This document shows, piece by piece, positions 15,582 through 22,888 of a stretch of DNA of 43,583 nucleotides; positions within the stretch are counted from its first letter, which is position 1, and every line of letters starts with the position of its first letter. A program made the position numbers and the translations under genes. The notes below the pieces were generated by a model. That model had not been told where the DNA came from. It saw nothing but the letters and a program-made list of their open reading frames with translations, and did no database searches. Source of the DNA: a virus; the IMG/VR virus record IMGVR_UViG_3300042923_000389, positions 1-43,583 of that record, one strand, 5' to 3'.

Positions 15582-16250
15582 TTAGATAGCCAGCGTGCTG
15601 TTGCCGAGCTGATGCAAGCGGAGCATGAAGTAGACCCATTCAAGATCGGTGTCTACCTGCACAATGCGGATGCTCTCGCCGCCCTTAGCCTTCAAGTCGA
15701 GGTTTGTGCCGTCCGAGTTGAGGTCCCAGCCGATCGATCCCACAGGCGGGAACAGGTAAGCGGTGTCGTTGGCGGCCACAGCTGCGCCTTGGTTGGCCAC
15801 AGTGATGGTGCCGGTCGCAACGGTGAAGTCGGCGACTTCAATCACCTTAGGCTTGAGGTTGGTTGCGGCAATGATCTTGATGTAACCGCCATTGAAGTCG
15901 TCATCAGCGAAGCCAGCACCAGCCACGAGCTCGCCGTCGACGAACGTGGTTGCGCTGCCGCTATCGGCGGTCGACACGGTCGCAGGTTTGCACTTGAACA
16001 CAGCGGTGGGGGAACAGTAAACCTTGATCTTCAACCCGACCTGCCGACCTGCGGTAGCGCCGTCGTGGGGCTCGGCAGCTACGCCCAGGTATGGATCGTC
16101 TTGGTCGGCGTCACCGATAGCAACCACTTTGCCCGCCACGAGCTTGACGACCTCGCCCTTCTCGATAGCGGTGCCGGTAGCGATGGGAAACTCTTTGATG
16201 ATGTCAGCGTAGCCCGACAGGTCGTACGCGAAAGAAATCTTCTCAGCCAT
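15582..16250 (-). CDS. Capsid decoration or stabilisation protein
   Basis: This 222-residue, beta-rich and Gly/Ala/Asp-rich protein begins with FAYDLSGYADIIKEFPIATGTAI and continues with short repeats such as KGEVVKLVAGKVVAIGDADQ and DDPYLGVAAEPHDG. These resemble head decoration proteins that bind the outside of capsids. It lies between scaffold and major capsid genes. It has no signal peptide or membrane segment. The assignment rests on composition and position. Confidence 0.68.
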   Translation of the reverse strand: MAEKISFAYDLSGYADIIKEFPIATGTAIEKGEVVKLVAGKVVAIGDADQDDPYLGVAAEPHDGATAGRQVGLKIKVYCSPTAVFKCKPATVSTADSGSATTFVDGELVAGAGFADDDFNGGYIKIIAATNLKPKVIEVADFTVATGTITVANQGAAVAANDTAYLFPPVGSIGWDLNSDGTNLDLKAKGGESIRIVQVDTDLEWVYFMLRLHQLGNSTLAI

Positions 16251-16253
16251 GTC

Positions 16254-17009
16254 TTACTTCCTCCTCTTGTACTGTTTGTGTAGCTCGGCATACTCCGCTT
16301 CGGTCATGCCATTTTCCTTGGCAAGTTGCTTTTGGTTGGCGGTCAGCCCATAGTCAACGCCGCCAGAGTTGGTGTCCCTGCCGCTCGACGTGGAGCGTGA
16401 TGCGTTGGCGTCGGTAGTCGCCTTCTTCGCCAGTTTCTCGGCCTCGTTGAAGCGCACGTAACGCTCATACATCTTGATCAGCGTCAGGTTGGGGTTGAGG
16501 TCCTTAACGAACTCCATGAAGTCGGCATTCTCGGCGAGCTTTGCCACATCGACCGATGGGTAAGTCGCGTTGAAGTCGGCGACCTGCTTGGCGAATTCTG
16601 CCTGCTGGGTCTTGGTTGCCGCTTCACGCGCTCTTTCATCAGCCTCTTTGCGCTCTAGCTCTGCCAACCGCTCCTTGGTGCGCTTCAGCTCCAACAGCGT
16701 TTCGGGGTCGACGCCCTTCGTGTCGGCCTCATCCTTGACGCTTGCGAGCGCTTCCTGCCTCTCGACTTCGCGCAGGTACGCTTCCGGGTCTAGGCCGTGC
16801 TTCTTGGCCTGACGCTCGACGAACTGGCTGAATGGCTCATGCTTCTTGCGCTCTCGCGATAAGCGCTCCTGCACGATGCGGTCAACCTCGGACTGCGGAA
16901 TGAGCTTTTCTGCTGGCTTGTCTTCGCCCGTTACCCCCTCTTCACCGCCGGGGTTGGCGTCATCGGGCTCATCGGCGAATAGTTGCAGGTTGATGGTCCA
17001 GGGATACAT
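16254..17009 (-). CDS. Capsid scaffold protein
   Basis: This 251-residue protein has the NLQLFA start common to many Gram-positive phage scaffolds (residues 7-12), an acidic N-terminal stretch and a long central helix rich in Glu, Lys and Arg (about residues 35-150), which is predicted to be coiled. It ends with a basic tail (KQYKRRK), typical of the capsid-binding end. It guides capsid assembly and is then lost. It precedes decoration and major capsid genes, in the expected order. Confidence 0.85.
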   Translation of the reverse strand: MYPWTINLQLFADEPDDANPGGEEGVTGEDKPAEKLIPQSEVDRIVQERLSRERKKHEPFSQFVERQAKKHGLDPEAYLREVERQEALASVKDEADTKGVDPETLLELKRTKERLAELERKEADERAREAATKTQQAEFAKQVADFNATYPSVDVAKLAENADFMEFVKDLNPNLTLIKMYERYVRFNEAEKLAKKATTDANASRSTSSGRDTNSGGVDYGLTANQKQLAKENGMTEAEYAELHKQYKRRK

Positions 17010-17080
17010 AGTGATACCTCCGTTTAAGGGCCGTCGCCCGTTATTCCGCGTCTTTCCGCGTTGTCAGCACATAGGTATAA

Positions 17081-17103
17081 GAAAACCGCCCTATGAGGCG
17101 GCT
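17081..17103 (-). terminator. Terminator after the 104-residue gene
   Basis: On the minus strand CCGCC pairs with GGCGG around a six-base loop and is followed by TTTTCTTAT. The stop codon of the gene at 17091-17405 lies in the loop. A short hairpin and a good T-run suggest it separates portal-region from scaffold-capsid transcription, so the scaffold may have its own promoter in 17010-17080; no convincing one is visible. Confidence 0.65.
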
Positions 17104-17405
17104 ACTGCCGGGTCAAATGTTGCTAAGTCAGGCAATTCCTCGTCGTGAGTGGCGAAGCATCTGCCGAACCACATGCGCCACTGCACGAAATGCCACTTGC
17201 CCTCATAACCGTAGACTGTGGCATACTTCAGCGGCAGTAATTGCTTGAGATACCAAACAAGGCCGTCAACGCTACGAACCGGGGCAGAGAATAGCGTATA
17301 AATCGCTCCAGACTTGGCGTATAGGAATAGACCTACCTTCTCGATTTCGACCTCTTCTTTGCCACTGCAGTCAACGCATGTGACACGTTCAAGCCGCACT
17401 TTCAC
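17091..17405 (-). CDS. Unknown protein in the portal-scaffold interval
   Basis: This 104-residue protein begins with GTG overlapping the stop of the basic peptide gene. It has an early CVDC pair at residues 10-13, then VGLFLYAKSGAIYTLFSAPV, a WYLKQLLP helix and many aromatic residues (FVQWRMWFGRCF). I do not recognise a family. It could be a small minor head or morphogenesis protein. A terminator follows, so it ends the first late block. Confidence 0.6.
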   Translation of the reverse strand: MKVRLERVTCVDCSGKEEVEIEKVGLFLYAKSGAIYTLFSAPVRSVDGLVWYLKQLLPLKYATVYGYEGKWHFVQWRMWFGRCFATHDEELPDLATFDPAVAAS

Positions 17406-17509
17406 TACTTCTTCCCGCCTTTCTTCTTGCCCGCCTTCTTGCCACGCTCCGCAGCTTTGGCTTGCGCCGCTAACTGCTCATAGACGAAGCAGACCTTCTT
17501 CTTAGCCAA
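17405..17509 (-). CDS. Candidate 34-residue Lys-rich basic peptide
   Basis: A TTG at 17509 lies 8 bases after GGGAGG and opens a frame of 34 codons whose second half is almost all Lys, Gly and Ala (AAERGKKAGKKKGGKK). Its TAG overlaps the GTG of the next gene, as coupled phage genes do. An upstream ATG in the same frame would give a 46-residue version with a poor Shine-Dalgarno site. A short basic peptide between portal and scaffold could neutralise DNA or bind the capsid inner face, but nothing is known. Confidence 0.5.
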   Translation of the reverse strand: MAKKKVCFVYEQLAAQAKAAERGKKAGKKKGGKK

Positions 17510-17585
17510 CTGCGCCACCTCCCGCAGCAGGGCGATACATGACATACCCATGCTCGTGTAGCCACTTCAGCACCGCGCTAATCAC
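17502..17585 (-). CDS. Candidate 27-residue peptide after the portal gene
   Basis: A GTG at 17585, inside the last codons of the portal gene, lies 8 bases after GGGAGG. The frame runs 27 codons (opening ISAVLKWLHEHGYVMYRP) and overlaps the next candidate gene by 8 bases. The good Shine-Dalgarno site, the overlap with the portal stop and the ordinary residue mix make translation plausible. No family is recognised and the short length keeps confidence modest. Confidence 0.45.
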   Translation of the reverse strand: MISAVLKWLHEHGYVMYRPAAGGGAVG

Positions 17586-19470
17586 CTTGCTCGCCTCCCA
17601 TCGCCGCGTCAAGCATCGCCTGTTGTTCCTCGGGCGAGAGTTGCATGAACGCCGCTTGCTGTTCGGGCGACATTGCCGCGACGACTGCGTTAGGGTCTAG
17701 CCCTTGCGGTTGTGGCGCCTGTGGTGGTGACGCTGGAACGCCCTGTGTGGGTCCTGGTGCCATCGCCATCGCTTGCTGTTGCATCTGCATACCCATGACC
17801 GCGTCGATGCCCTCTTTGATCTCCTGCGCGTTAGGCAGTTCGAGTATGTCGACAATGCTCTTGACAATCGGTGCATTGGCGGGCGTGATGTTCATCTGCG
17901 CCAACTCCTGTGTTGCGGCGAGGGTAAACGCTTTCGAGCGTTTGATGCCATCACCGACGCGGATCTCGATATCGACGCGCGGCCAATACGGTTGACTGCT
18001 CAATGGGTCGCCTGTCTGCATGGCGAGTTTTGTGCTGTTAAACACAACCATGCGGTCCTTCTCTTCGGCTGTCTTGCCGCGAATGAGCAGTTGGCGATCC
18101 TCGTCATAGAACTCTAGTATTGTCCAGTCGATCAACTCCGCTAGTCTGCGGTAGCCATCGACGCGGCCAGCCTTCTTGACGTTCTGCCGACGGTCGGCTC
18201 GCTCGTTGAGTTGCGCGATGCCCGAAGCGGTCGTGACGCGGACCGGTTCACTGCCTTGCGATGATACGAAGTTGCCGCAGGTCTCCTGTATCACCTCATG
18301 CAGCTTCTCCATCATGTTGAACGAATTGGTGTTGTTGACGAGACCGCCGAGACGCCTTATCATTCCGCCCTTGCCGGAGTTGGTCTCAATGAATGCGCCG
18401 GGCTGATTGCTCCACTCCTGCCCATCAGCGAGAGCGCCGCGCTCGGCGATGACAACGTCATTGCCCATCAGCATGTCGTTCATCAGCGATGACACTAGCT
18501 CGCGGTCGCGTGCATCAGCCAGGGGGATGATGTGATCAAGATCGCTGAACGACCAAAACGACTTGCGCCGCGGGATCCTCGAGTATTTGATCAGCGGGAA
18601 CATCTTATTGCCGCTGTGCCGCGTGCGCTCCCAATACTTCGGGATGTGCCGGACTTCCTCGCCTGCAACCTGTATAGAACAGGCGACGTCGCCCTCATCA
18701 TCCTTGTACCAATACTCGACCACCTCAACCGATTGCTCGTCAAGATCGCCATTGCCGGTGTCGTAAATCTCTGTCCTGGCCTTGTCGCCATCGGGCATGA
18801 TGTTGTCGATCACCTTGCCGAACACTCGCCGCGCCTTCCTGCGATGCAAGCGGTAGGCGTAGATGATGAACTCGCAGTCATCGACGTTGTAAGCGGATGG
18901 GTCAGGGAAAATGCTCGCCGGGTCGGGGTTGCCTATCGCTATATCGCCCTCAACTACCTTGCCACCAGGCGAACGGCACTCGATTGAACCGTCCCACGCC
19001 ACCTTCCAGAACGCATCACCCAACGTCAGCAACGTGCGCTCGTTCTGCACGTTCAGCTCATCGACATTGTTGGTCTGCATCACATAGCGAACGAGGTCCT
19101 CGCGTTGCCGCGCCTTGACGTTGTCGGTGTCATCATCGCGGCCTTTGAACTCGACTTCGGGCACAATGTCATCGATCTGCGACTCCACTTGAATGAACGG
19201 GTCGGGCATGACCGGCGGCTTCCACTGTAGCCCGAGCTTGCTGCTGATCTCCTTCGCTTGCTTCTCAGCGTAATGCTCGTTGCGGTAATACTCGTCCAGC
19301 CGCTTCATGCGCTCGACTTGTATCGTCTTGGCGGCCTGCGCGCGTGTGTAATCATCCTCGACCTGCCGCTCGCGCTGTTCCCTGCTCTTGACGTGAAAGT
19401 CGTATGGCACCTTGTTGACTGCGTCGTTGATGCGCCCCACCACCTTTCGGACTGTATCGCCTATGCTCAT
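17578..19470 (-). CDS. Portal protein
   Basis: This 630-residue protein lies directly downstream of the terminase large subunit and upstream of the scaffold, as portals do. Its sequence has the features of podovirus-type portals: an N-terminal helical entry, a central segment VGNPDPASIFPDPSAYNVDD-like with the DP-x-x-IFPDPSA clip region, VEVVEYWYKDDEGD, then the long stem helix with QLNERADRRQNVKKAG, and a Gln/Met/Pro-rich C-terminal barrel end. Twelve copies would form the vertex ring through which DNA enters. The Gln-rich C-terminus (residues about 555-625) is of low complexity. Confidence 0.9.
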   Translation of the reverse strand: MSIGDTVRKVVGRINDAVNKVPYDFHVKSREQRERQVEDDYTRAQAAKTIQVERMKRLDEYYRNEHYAEKQAKEISSKLGLQWKPPVMPDPFIQVESQIDDIVPEVEFKGRDDDTDNVKARQREDLVRYVMQTNNVDELNVQNERTLLTLGDAFWKVAWDGSIECRSPGGKVVEGDIAIGNPDPASIFPDPSAYNVDDCEFIIYAYRLHRRKARRVFGKVIDNIMPDGDKARTEIYDTGNGDLDEQSVEVVEYWYKDDEGDVACSIQVAGEEVRHIPKYWERTRHSGNKMFPLIKYSRIPRRKSFWSFSDLDHIIPLADARDRELVSSLMNDMLMGNDVVIAERGALADGQEWSNQPGAFIETNSGKGGMIRRLGGLVNNTNSFNMMEKLHEVIQETCGNFVSSQGSEPVRVTTASGIAQLNERADRRQNVKKAGRVDGYRRLAELIDWTILEFYDEDRQLLIRGKTAEEKDRMVVFNSTKLAMQTGDPLSSQPYWPRVDIEIRVGDGIKRSKAFTLAATQELAQMNITPANAPIVKSIVDILELPNAQEIKEGIDAVMGMQMQQQAMAMAPGPTQGVPASPPQAPQPQGLDPNAVVAAMSPEQQAAFMQLSPEEQQAMLDAAMGGEQGD

Positions 19471-19482
19471 CTGTTCACCGCC

Positions 19483-19734
19483 CTACTCGTTATCGTCTGA
19501 ATCCCAACGCATGGCTAACGCGTCGCGGATGTCGCTGTGCTTAGTCTCGAAGGACAAATACTCTGGCCCGCGTCTGCCGCGATATACCAACCATTCGATG
19601 TTTTTGCCGCATCGTTTGCACCGGCGGATCGTCTGAAGATGATCGATTCTAGCGTCGGATAGTTCCTTGGCGTGATCATCCTTATCTGCGCGAGTGAACG
19701 ACTTGTGACCGAACAACTTGCACACCAAATTCAT
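19483..19734 (-). CDS. DUF1660-like small zinc-binding phage protein
   Basis: This 83-residue protein opens with LVCKLFGHKS, the usual N-terminus of DUF1660-like phage proteins, and has a CKRCGK knuckle (about residues 39-44) that can bind zinc with the earlier Cys and His. It lies between terminase and portal genes with gaps of only 4 and 12 bases. Its function is not known. Confidence 0.7.
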   Translation of the reverse strand: MNLVCKLFGHKSFTRADKDDHAKELSDARIDHLQTIRRCKRCGKNIEWLVYRGRRGPEYLSFETKHSDIRDALAMRWDSDDNE

Positions 19735-19738
19735 CTCA

Positions 19739-21190
19739 TCACCGCCGTTTCAATCTATCGATTAGCTTCTCTTTGCGCGATGCCGTCTCGGGCCCTAGCA
19801 TCATACTCTGTTGCCCTCTGATCTGGTGGGTAATCGCCAGCGATATCACGCAGTCATCGTGCATCCCATCTGCGGCCTCTGGCTTGCCCTTCTCATTCTT
19901 GATGAATGTGCTCATCTCGTAGAGCGTTGTCGTGTCATTGATCAGCTCTGGTTGTTCGCGCACGATCGAACGCAGATTGCCGAGCATATCCATACGGTTG
20001 TTCTGCCGCGTGACGAAGCCGAAGCGGTCTGTCAACTTGCCGGTGTAAGCATCGGGCGACTGCTCGCGGATGTAATGGCGGCCATACTGCAGCCGCTCTA
20101 ACTCCTTCGTTGGGTGTGTCGAGAAGTTGCTCTCATTGCCAATCAGCGCTGTGTTGTAGTAGGCGCCCAGGCAATACTCCTGCCGTGCGAAGAGATCCTC
20201 ATCGTAGTTGATGCGCAGGATTGCCACCTGCTCGCCGGTGATGTTGTTGATTACCTGCGCCACGTTCCAGTCCGAGCCTTCGCCCGCTGTGTCGCCGCCG
20301 ATCACATAAGGCACGCGCTCCTCTACATCGCGGTAGATGGTCACATAGCCGCTAGGATCGTTCACCCATCGAATGTTGGTGATGTGTAGACCGTCATAGT
20401 CATACTCGAATTGGCCGCGTTTCTCTGGTTTGCTGTTGCGCAACTCCTCGATGCGCCTTGACACCTTCTCGCCATCGAAGAACGTGCCGCCGGTGATGCC
20501 CCATTGCCCTAGAGCATAGACGCTATATTCGTAAGGGTCCTCGTCCTTCAACTTCTCAAGTTGTATTGCGTAATTGGCGTCTATGAACTTGTTGTCGCGG
20601 TAAGTTGAGTGAACTACCAGCGTATCGCCCTGCTGCTGATCGAAGAAGTAGCCCTTCAACCAATGCAGGGAGCTAATCGGGTTGAACGACAATATGATCT
20701 GCATGTAACGTTCAGAGCCGTCTTTGTTCTTGCCCCGGTAGCCTCTCAGACGACGATTAAGCTCGCGGAAGTCCTCGACGCGCACCTCGGACGCTTCCTC
20801 AATCCATACCGATGTAATGTCGAAGATCGACTTCAACTTCTCGACGTCATCCAGGCCGCTGAATATGATCTGGTTGCCGTTGTAGGTGCAGGTGATCTTC
20901 TCTTTGCCGGGCGCCTCATTGATGGTGAAGTAGTCGCCAAGCCCCCACTGTTTGATTGTCGACTTCAACAAGGGGAATTGCGACTTGCTCACTGACGTTG
21001 CTGTGTTGCGCACGCAGAGAATATTGTGCCGGTCTTCCTTCAGCAAACGAACGATGAGCTTCTGCGCGACAAACCACGACTTGCCGCTACCAGAGCCGCC
21101 ATACAACACAAGAAAGCGCCCTCGCCATTTGAAGGCGGGGACGTAAACGGGGTTGATCATCTGCGACAGGTTAGACAGATCGACTAGCAC
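19739..21190 (-). CDS. terL: Terminase large subunit
   Basis: This 483-residue protein is the packaging motor. Walker A is GGSGSGKS (residues 31-38), with Walker B SVWIEEA and catalytic Glu near 131-132. The nuclease half shows GGDTAGEGSDWN (near residue 296) with the first acidic residue, and MHDDCVISLA near the end with the last acidic pair. It belongs to the Terminase_3 (PBSX-type) group. GTG 21190 follows GGAGGAG and overlaps the small subunit gene by 7 bases. Together with TerS it cuts concatemers and translocates DNA into the procapsid. No cos site was identified. Confidence 0.95.
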   Translation of the reverse strand: MLVDLSNLSQMINPVYVPAFKWRGRFLVLYGGSGSGKSWFVAQKLIVRLLKEDRHNILCVRNTATSVSKSQFPLLKSTIKQWGLGDYFTINEAPGKEKITCTYNGNQIIFSGLDDVEKLKSIFDITSVWIEEASEVRVEDFRELNRRLRGYRGKNKDGSERYMQIILSFNPISSLHWLKGYFFDQQQGDTLVVHSTYRDNKFIDANYAIQLEKLKDEDPYEYSVYALGQWGITGGTFFDGEKVSRRIEELRNSKPEKRGQFEYDYDGLHITNIRWVNDPSGYVTIYRDVEERVPYVIGGDTAGEGSDWNVAQVINNITGEQVAILRINYDEDLFARQEYCLGAYYNTALIGNESNFSTHPTKELERLQYGRHYIREQSPDAYTGKLTDRFGFVTRQNNRMDMLGNLRSIVREQPELINDTTTLYEMSTFIKNEKGKPEAADGMHDDCVISLAITHQIRGQQSMMLGPETASRKEKLIDRLKRR

Positions 21191-21597
21191 TCCTCTAACT
21201 CCTCCGGCAGTTTGATGGTCACCACCTGGTCGCCCATCTCACCTGCGCCGCTATACTTCAGTTTTGTGTCGATGGTCTGCCGCAGCTCCTTAGCTACCAT
21301 CAGCTTCTCGCTCACCTTCAAGCCCTCGTCATTGAACCATTCGCGTTCGCGGTTAATCAGCATATCAAGCGTTTCTAGGTCGGTCGGCACAGTCGCTTTG
21401 ATATGCTCTTGCACGAGCGCCCTGGTCGCCTCGGCACGTTCTTGCCTTACGTCCTTCACAAAGTTAGCGATTGATCGATAGGAGATCGTCACGCCGTCCT
21501 CTGCCAGCAGAATGGCCTCAATGTCACGCGCGCTCTTGGTAGCAGATAGACATAATACCTTCTCCGCTAGGCCGTTCTTCTCGATTAGACCTGCCAT
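21184..21597 (-). CDS. terS: Terminase small subunit
   Basis: This 137-residue protein precedes the large terminase with a 7-base overlap. It has an N-terminal helix-turn-helix-like part (about residues 1-60, ATKSARDIEAILLAEDGVTIS then YRSIANFV), a helical oligomerisation part and an acidic end (LPEELEEC). It would recognise the packaging start on the phage DNA. ATG 21597 is preferred since AGAGGGAGG lies upstream; a longer frame to 21633 runs through a hairpin and lacks a ribosome site. Confidence 0.85.
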   Translation of the reverse strand: MAGLIEKNGLAEKVLCLSATKSARDIEAILLAEDGVTISYRSIANFVKDVRQERAEATRALVQEHIKATVPTDLETLDMLINREREWFNDEGLKVSEKLMVAKELRQTIDTKLKYSGAGEMGDQVVTIKLPEELEEC

Positions 21598-21613
21598 ATC
21601 GTTCACCTCCCTC

Positions 21614-21650
21614 TGTGAAGGTTTGTCCTTCACTGTGAATTTGTTGTGAA
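21614..21650. promoter_or_regulatory. Hairpin and TGTGAA repeats before terS (candidate pac or attenuator)
   Basis: TGTGAA occurs three times (21614, 21634, 21645). Within this block GTGAAGG (21615-21621) pairs perfectly with CCTTCAC (21627-21633) around a five-base loop. The block lies directly upstream of the TerS start. It could be the site TerS binds, or a regulator of terS translation. Confidence 0.35.
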
Positions 21651-21651
21651 G

Positions 21652-21858
21652 CTAGAACTGTGTCAGCGACTTCAGCACGCTCTGCAACGTGCTCGCCTGT
21701 TGCTTCACGTACGCCATCTGCGCCTGCAACACTTTGAGGTCGCGCTGCGCGTTGTAGAACACCTCGGTCGCGACAGTCACCTTCGCCTTCAGCCCCTCCG
21801 CCGTATGCGCGAGGTTCATCAGCTCTTGCTGTATGGCGGTTGGGTCTAGGTCAGTCAT
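21652..21858 (-). CDS. Short coiled-coil protein
   Basis: This 68-residue protein is nearly all helix, with heptad-like spacing of Leu, Val and Met and many Gln, Ala and Lys (ELMNLAHTAEGLKAKVTVAT, DLKVLQAQMAYVKQQ). It overlaps the previous gene by 8 bases and precedes the terminase. No family is recognised; it may be a small packaging or assembly accessory. Confidence 0.6.
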   Translation of the reverse strand: MTDLDPTAIQQELMNLAHTAEGLKAKVTVATEVFYNAQRDLKVLQAQMAYVKQQASTLQSVLKSLTQF

Positions 21859-22051
21859 GCTCGATCACCTTCGTTACTGCTATTAGCAGATTGCCACTTA
21901 GGTCAAGGAGTCTATCGGTGCGTTCTAGGCATACATCAATCCTTTCGGATAGCACCTTATTGCGCTCCCTTACCTCGCTTAGTCTGTCGTGAAGCGCGGT
22001 AACGTAAAAAACCATAATCAAGAATAGGGACAAATAGATGTATTCGCTCAT
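21851..22051 (-). CDS. Small membrane-anchored coiled-coil protein
   Basis: This 66-residue protein has an N-terminal hydrophobic helix (residues about 4-20, YIYLSLFLIMVFYVTAL) followed by a charged helix (RLSEVRERNKVLSERIDVCL). It overlaps the genes on both sides, so it is coupled to them. Its layout resembles the holin-like protein at 1976-2206, but it lies in the packaging region. Function unknown. Confidence 0.6.
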   Translation of the reverse strand: MSEYIYLSLFLIMVFYVTALHDRLSEVRERNKVLSERIDVCLERTDRLLDLSGNLLIAVTKVIEHD

Positions 22052-22347
22052 GCCTTCAACTCCCTCACTACTCGCCTTACCTCTTCGACATTCACGCCTT
22101 CACGACGTGCTACAACCTCAAAGAATTGCCATCCCTTTATCGCCCCTTGGTGTGCTTTGAACTGGTGGCAGGAATGACATAAACAGATGAGATTGTAAGG
22201 GTGATCAGGGTTCCCAGCCCCTTTGGACTTCACGTGATGTACCTCAAATGGTCCTCTCGGCGTTCCGCACCACTCGCAGAAGTCTTTGCGAACCGCCTTA
22301 ATCGCGCCTTTGTCCTTCAACCTGCAGGGCTTCGGCACAGGTGGCAT
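22048..22347 (-). CDS. HNH endonuclease near the terminase
   Basis: This 99-residue protein has the HNH zinc layout: CEWC (Cys24, Cys27), FEVHHVKSKGAG (His37, His38), NLICLCHSCH (Asn52 and Cys57, Cys60). Phages with Terminase_3-type motors often carry a small HNH next to the terminase, where it assists cutting of DNA during packaging. The frame extends upstream to 22572, but that part overlaps the gene at 22350-22550 and reads as a shadow. ATG 22347, two bases after that gene's stop, is the likely start. A packaging role is inferred from position. Confidence 0.85.
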   Translation of the reverse strand: MPPVPKPCRLKDKGAIKAVRKDFCEWCGTPRGPFEVHHVKSKGAGNPDHPYNLICLCHSCHQFKAHQGAIKGWQFFEVVARREGVNVEEVRRVVRELKA

Positions 22348-22349
22348 AG

Positions 22350-22550
22350 TTAGTGCTGCCTCTTTTGTTTGGTTGCCTTCGCTCTGTTGCGTTGATAAAC
22401 CCAAGCGATGAACTCTGTCTTCAGGTTGAGCACTTGCATGCAATACGTTAGCGCGCGGTCGATCGACCAACAAGCTCCATACACAAGAGCGCTCGCTCCG
22501 ATGATCAGCACAGAATAAGTCGCCACCAAACTGCAAGCGGATACTATCAT
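22350..22550 (-). CDS. Small membrane protein
   Basis: This 66-residue protein has one hydrophobic region (about residues 1-28, SLVATYSVLIIGASALVYGA), then a mixed helix and a very basic tail (RNRAKATKQKRQH). It starts by overlapping the previous stop (ATGA) and ends two bases before the HNH start, so it is placed as a real gene. Function unknown. Confidence 0.55.
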   Translation of the reverse strand: MIVSACSLVATYSVLIIGASALVYGACWSIDRALTYCMQVLNLKTEFIAWVYQRNRAKATKQKRQH

Positions 22551-22888
22551 CTTCCCGCCCTCGCCCTTTCAATCACATCTGCCCACGTCCACTTGCCAAT
22601 GCCTCGGTCATCGACGTAGACATCAGCAGCCACCTTGCGACAGTCACTCTTGTATTTGTCCAGCAGCGCGGCGCAGTTCTCATTCACATAGTCGAATGGA
22701 ATGTCGTTCGCTCGCATGAAGTCAACCGCTTCCCTAAGCCGCGAGCGGGAGCGCAATGTCCAAATAATGATCGTGTGCCCCATCGCGTGTATCTCGCGCA
22801 ATGCTTCTGCGGCGCCTGGTAGCAATGGACCAATGCCCGGCCATTCTTCCTTGACGATGGTCCCATCAAAGTCAATCGCAAATATCAC
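22547..22888 (-). CDS. HAD-superfamily phosphatase-like protein
   Basis: This 113-residue protein opens with FAIDFDGTIV, the HAD motif I (DxDGT). IIIWTLRS follows as motif II, and a Lys near residue 80-90 (LLDKYKSDCRK) with YVDDRGIG gives the last acidic motif. It is probably a small hydrolase of a phosphate ester or nucleotide; the substrate is unknown. GTG 22888 overlaps the previous stop (GTGA) with GAAGGAG upstream, so it is chosen over 22936. Confidence 0.8.
   Translation of the reverse strand: MIFAIDFDGTIVKEEWPGIGPLLPGAAEALREIHAMGHTIIIWTLRSRSRLREAVDFMRANDIPFDYVNENCAALLDKYKSDCRKVAADVYVDDRGIGKWTWADVIERARAGR

Noticed and set aside
22348-22572. N-terminal extension of the HNH frame to 22572
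   Set aside because: It overlaps two other genes and reads as a shadow; the start at 22347 fits the gene packing.
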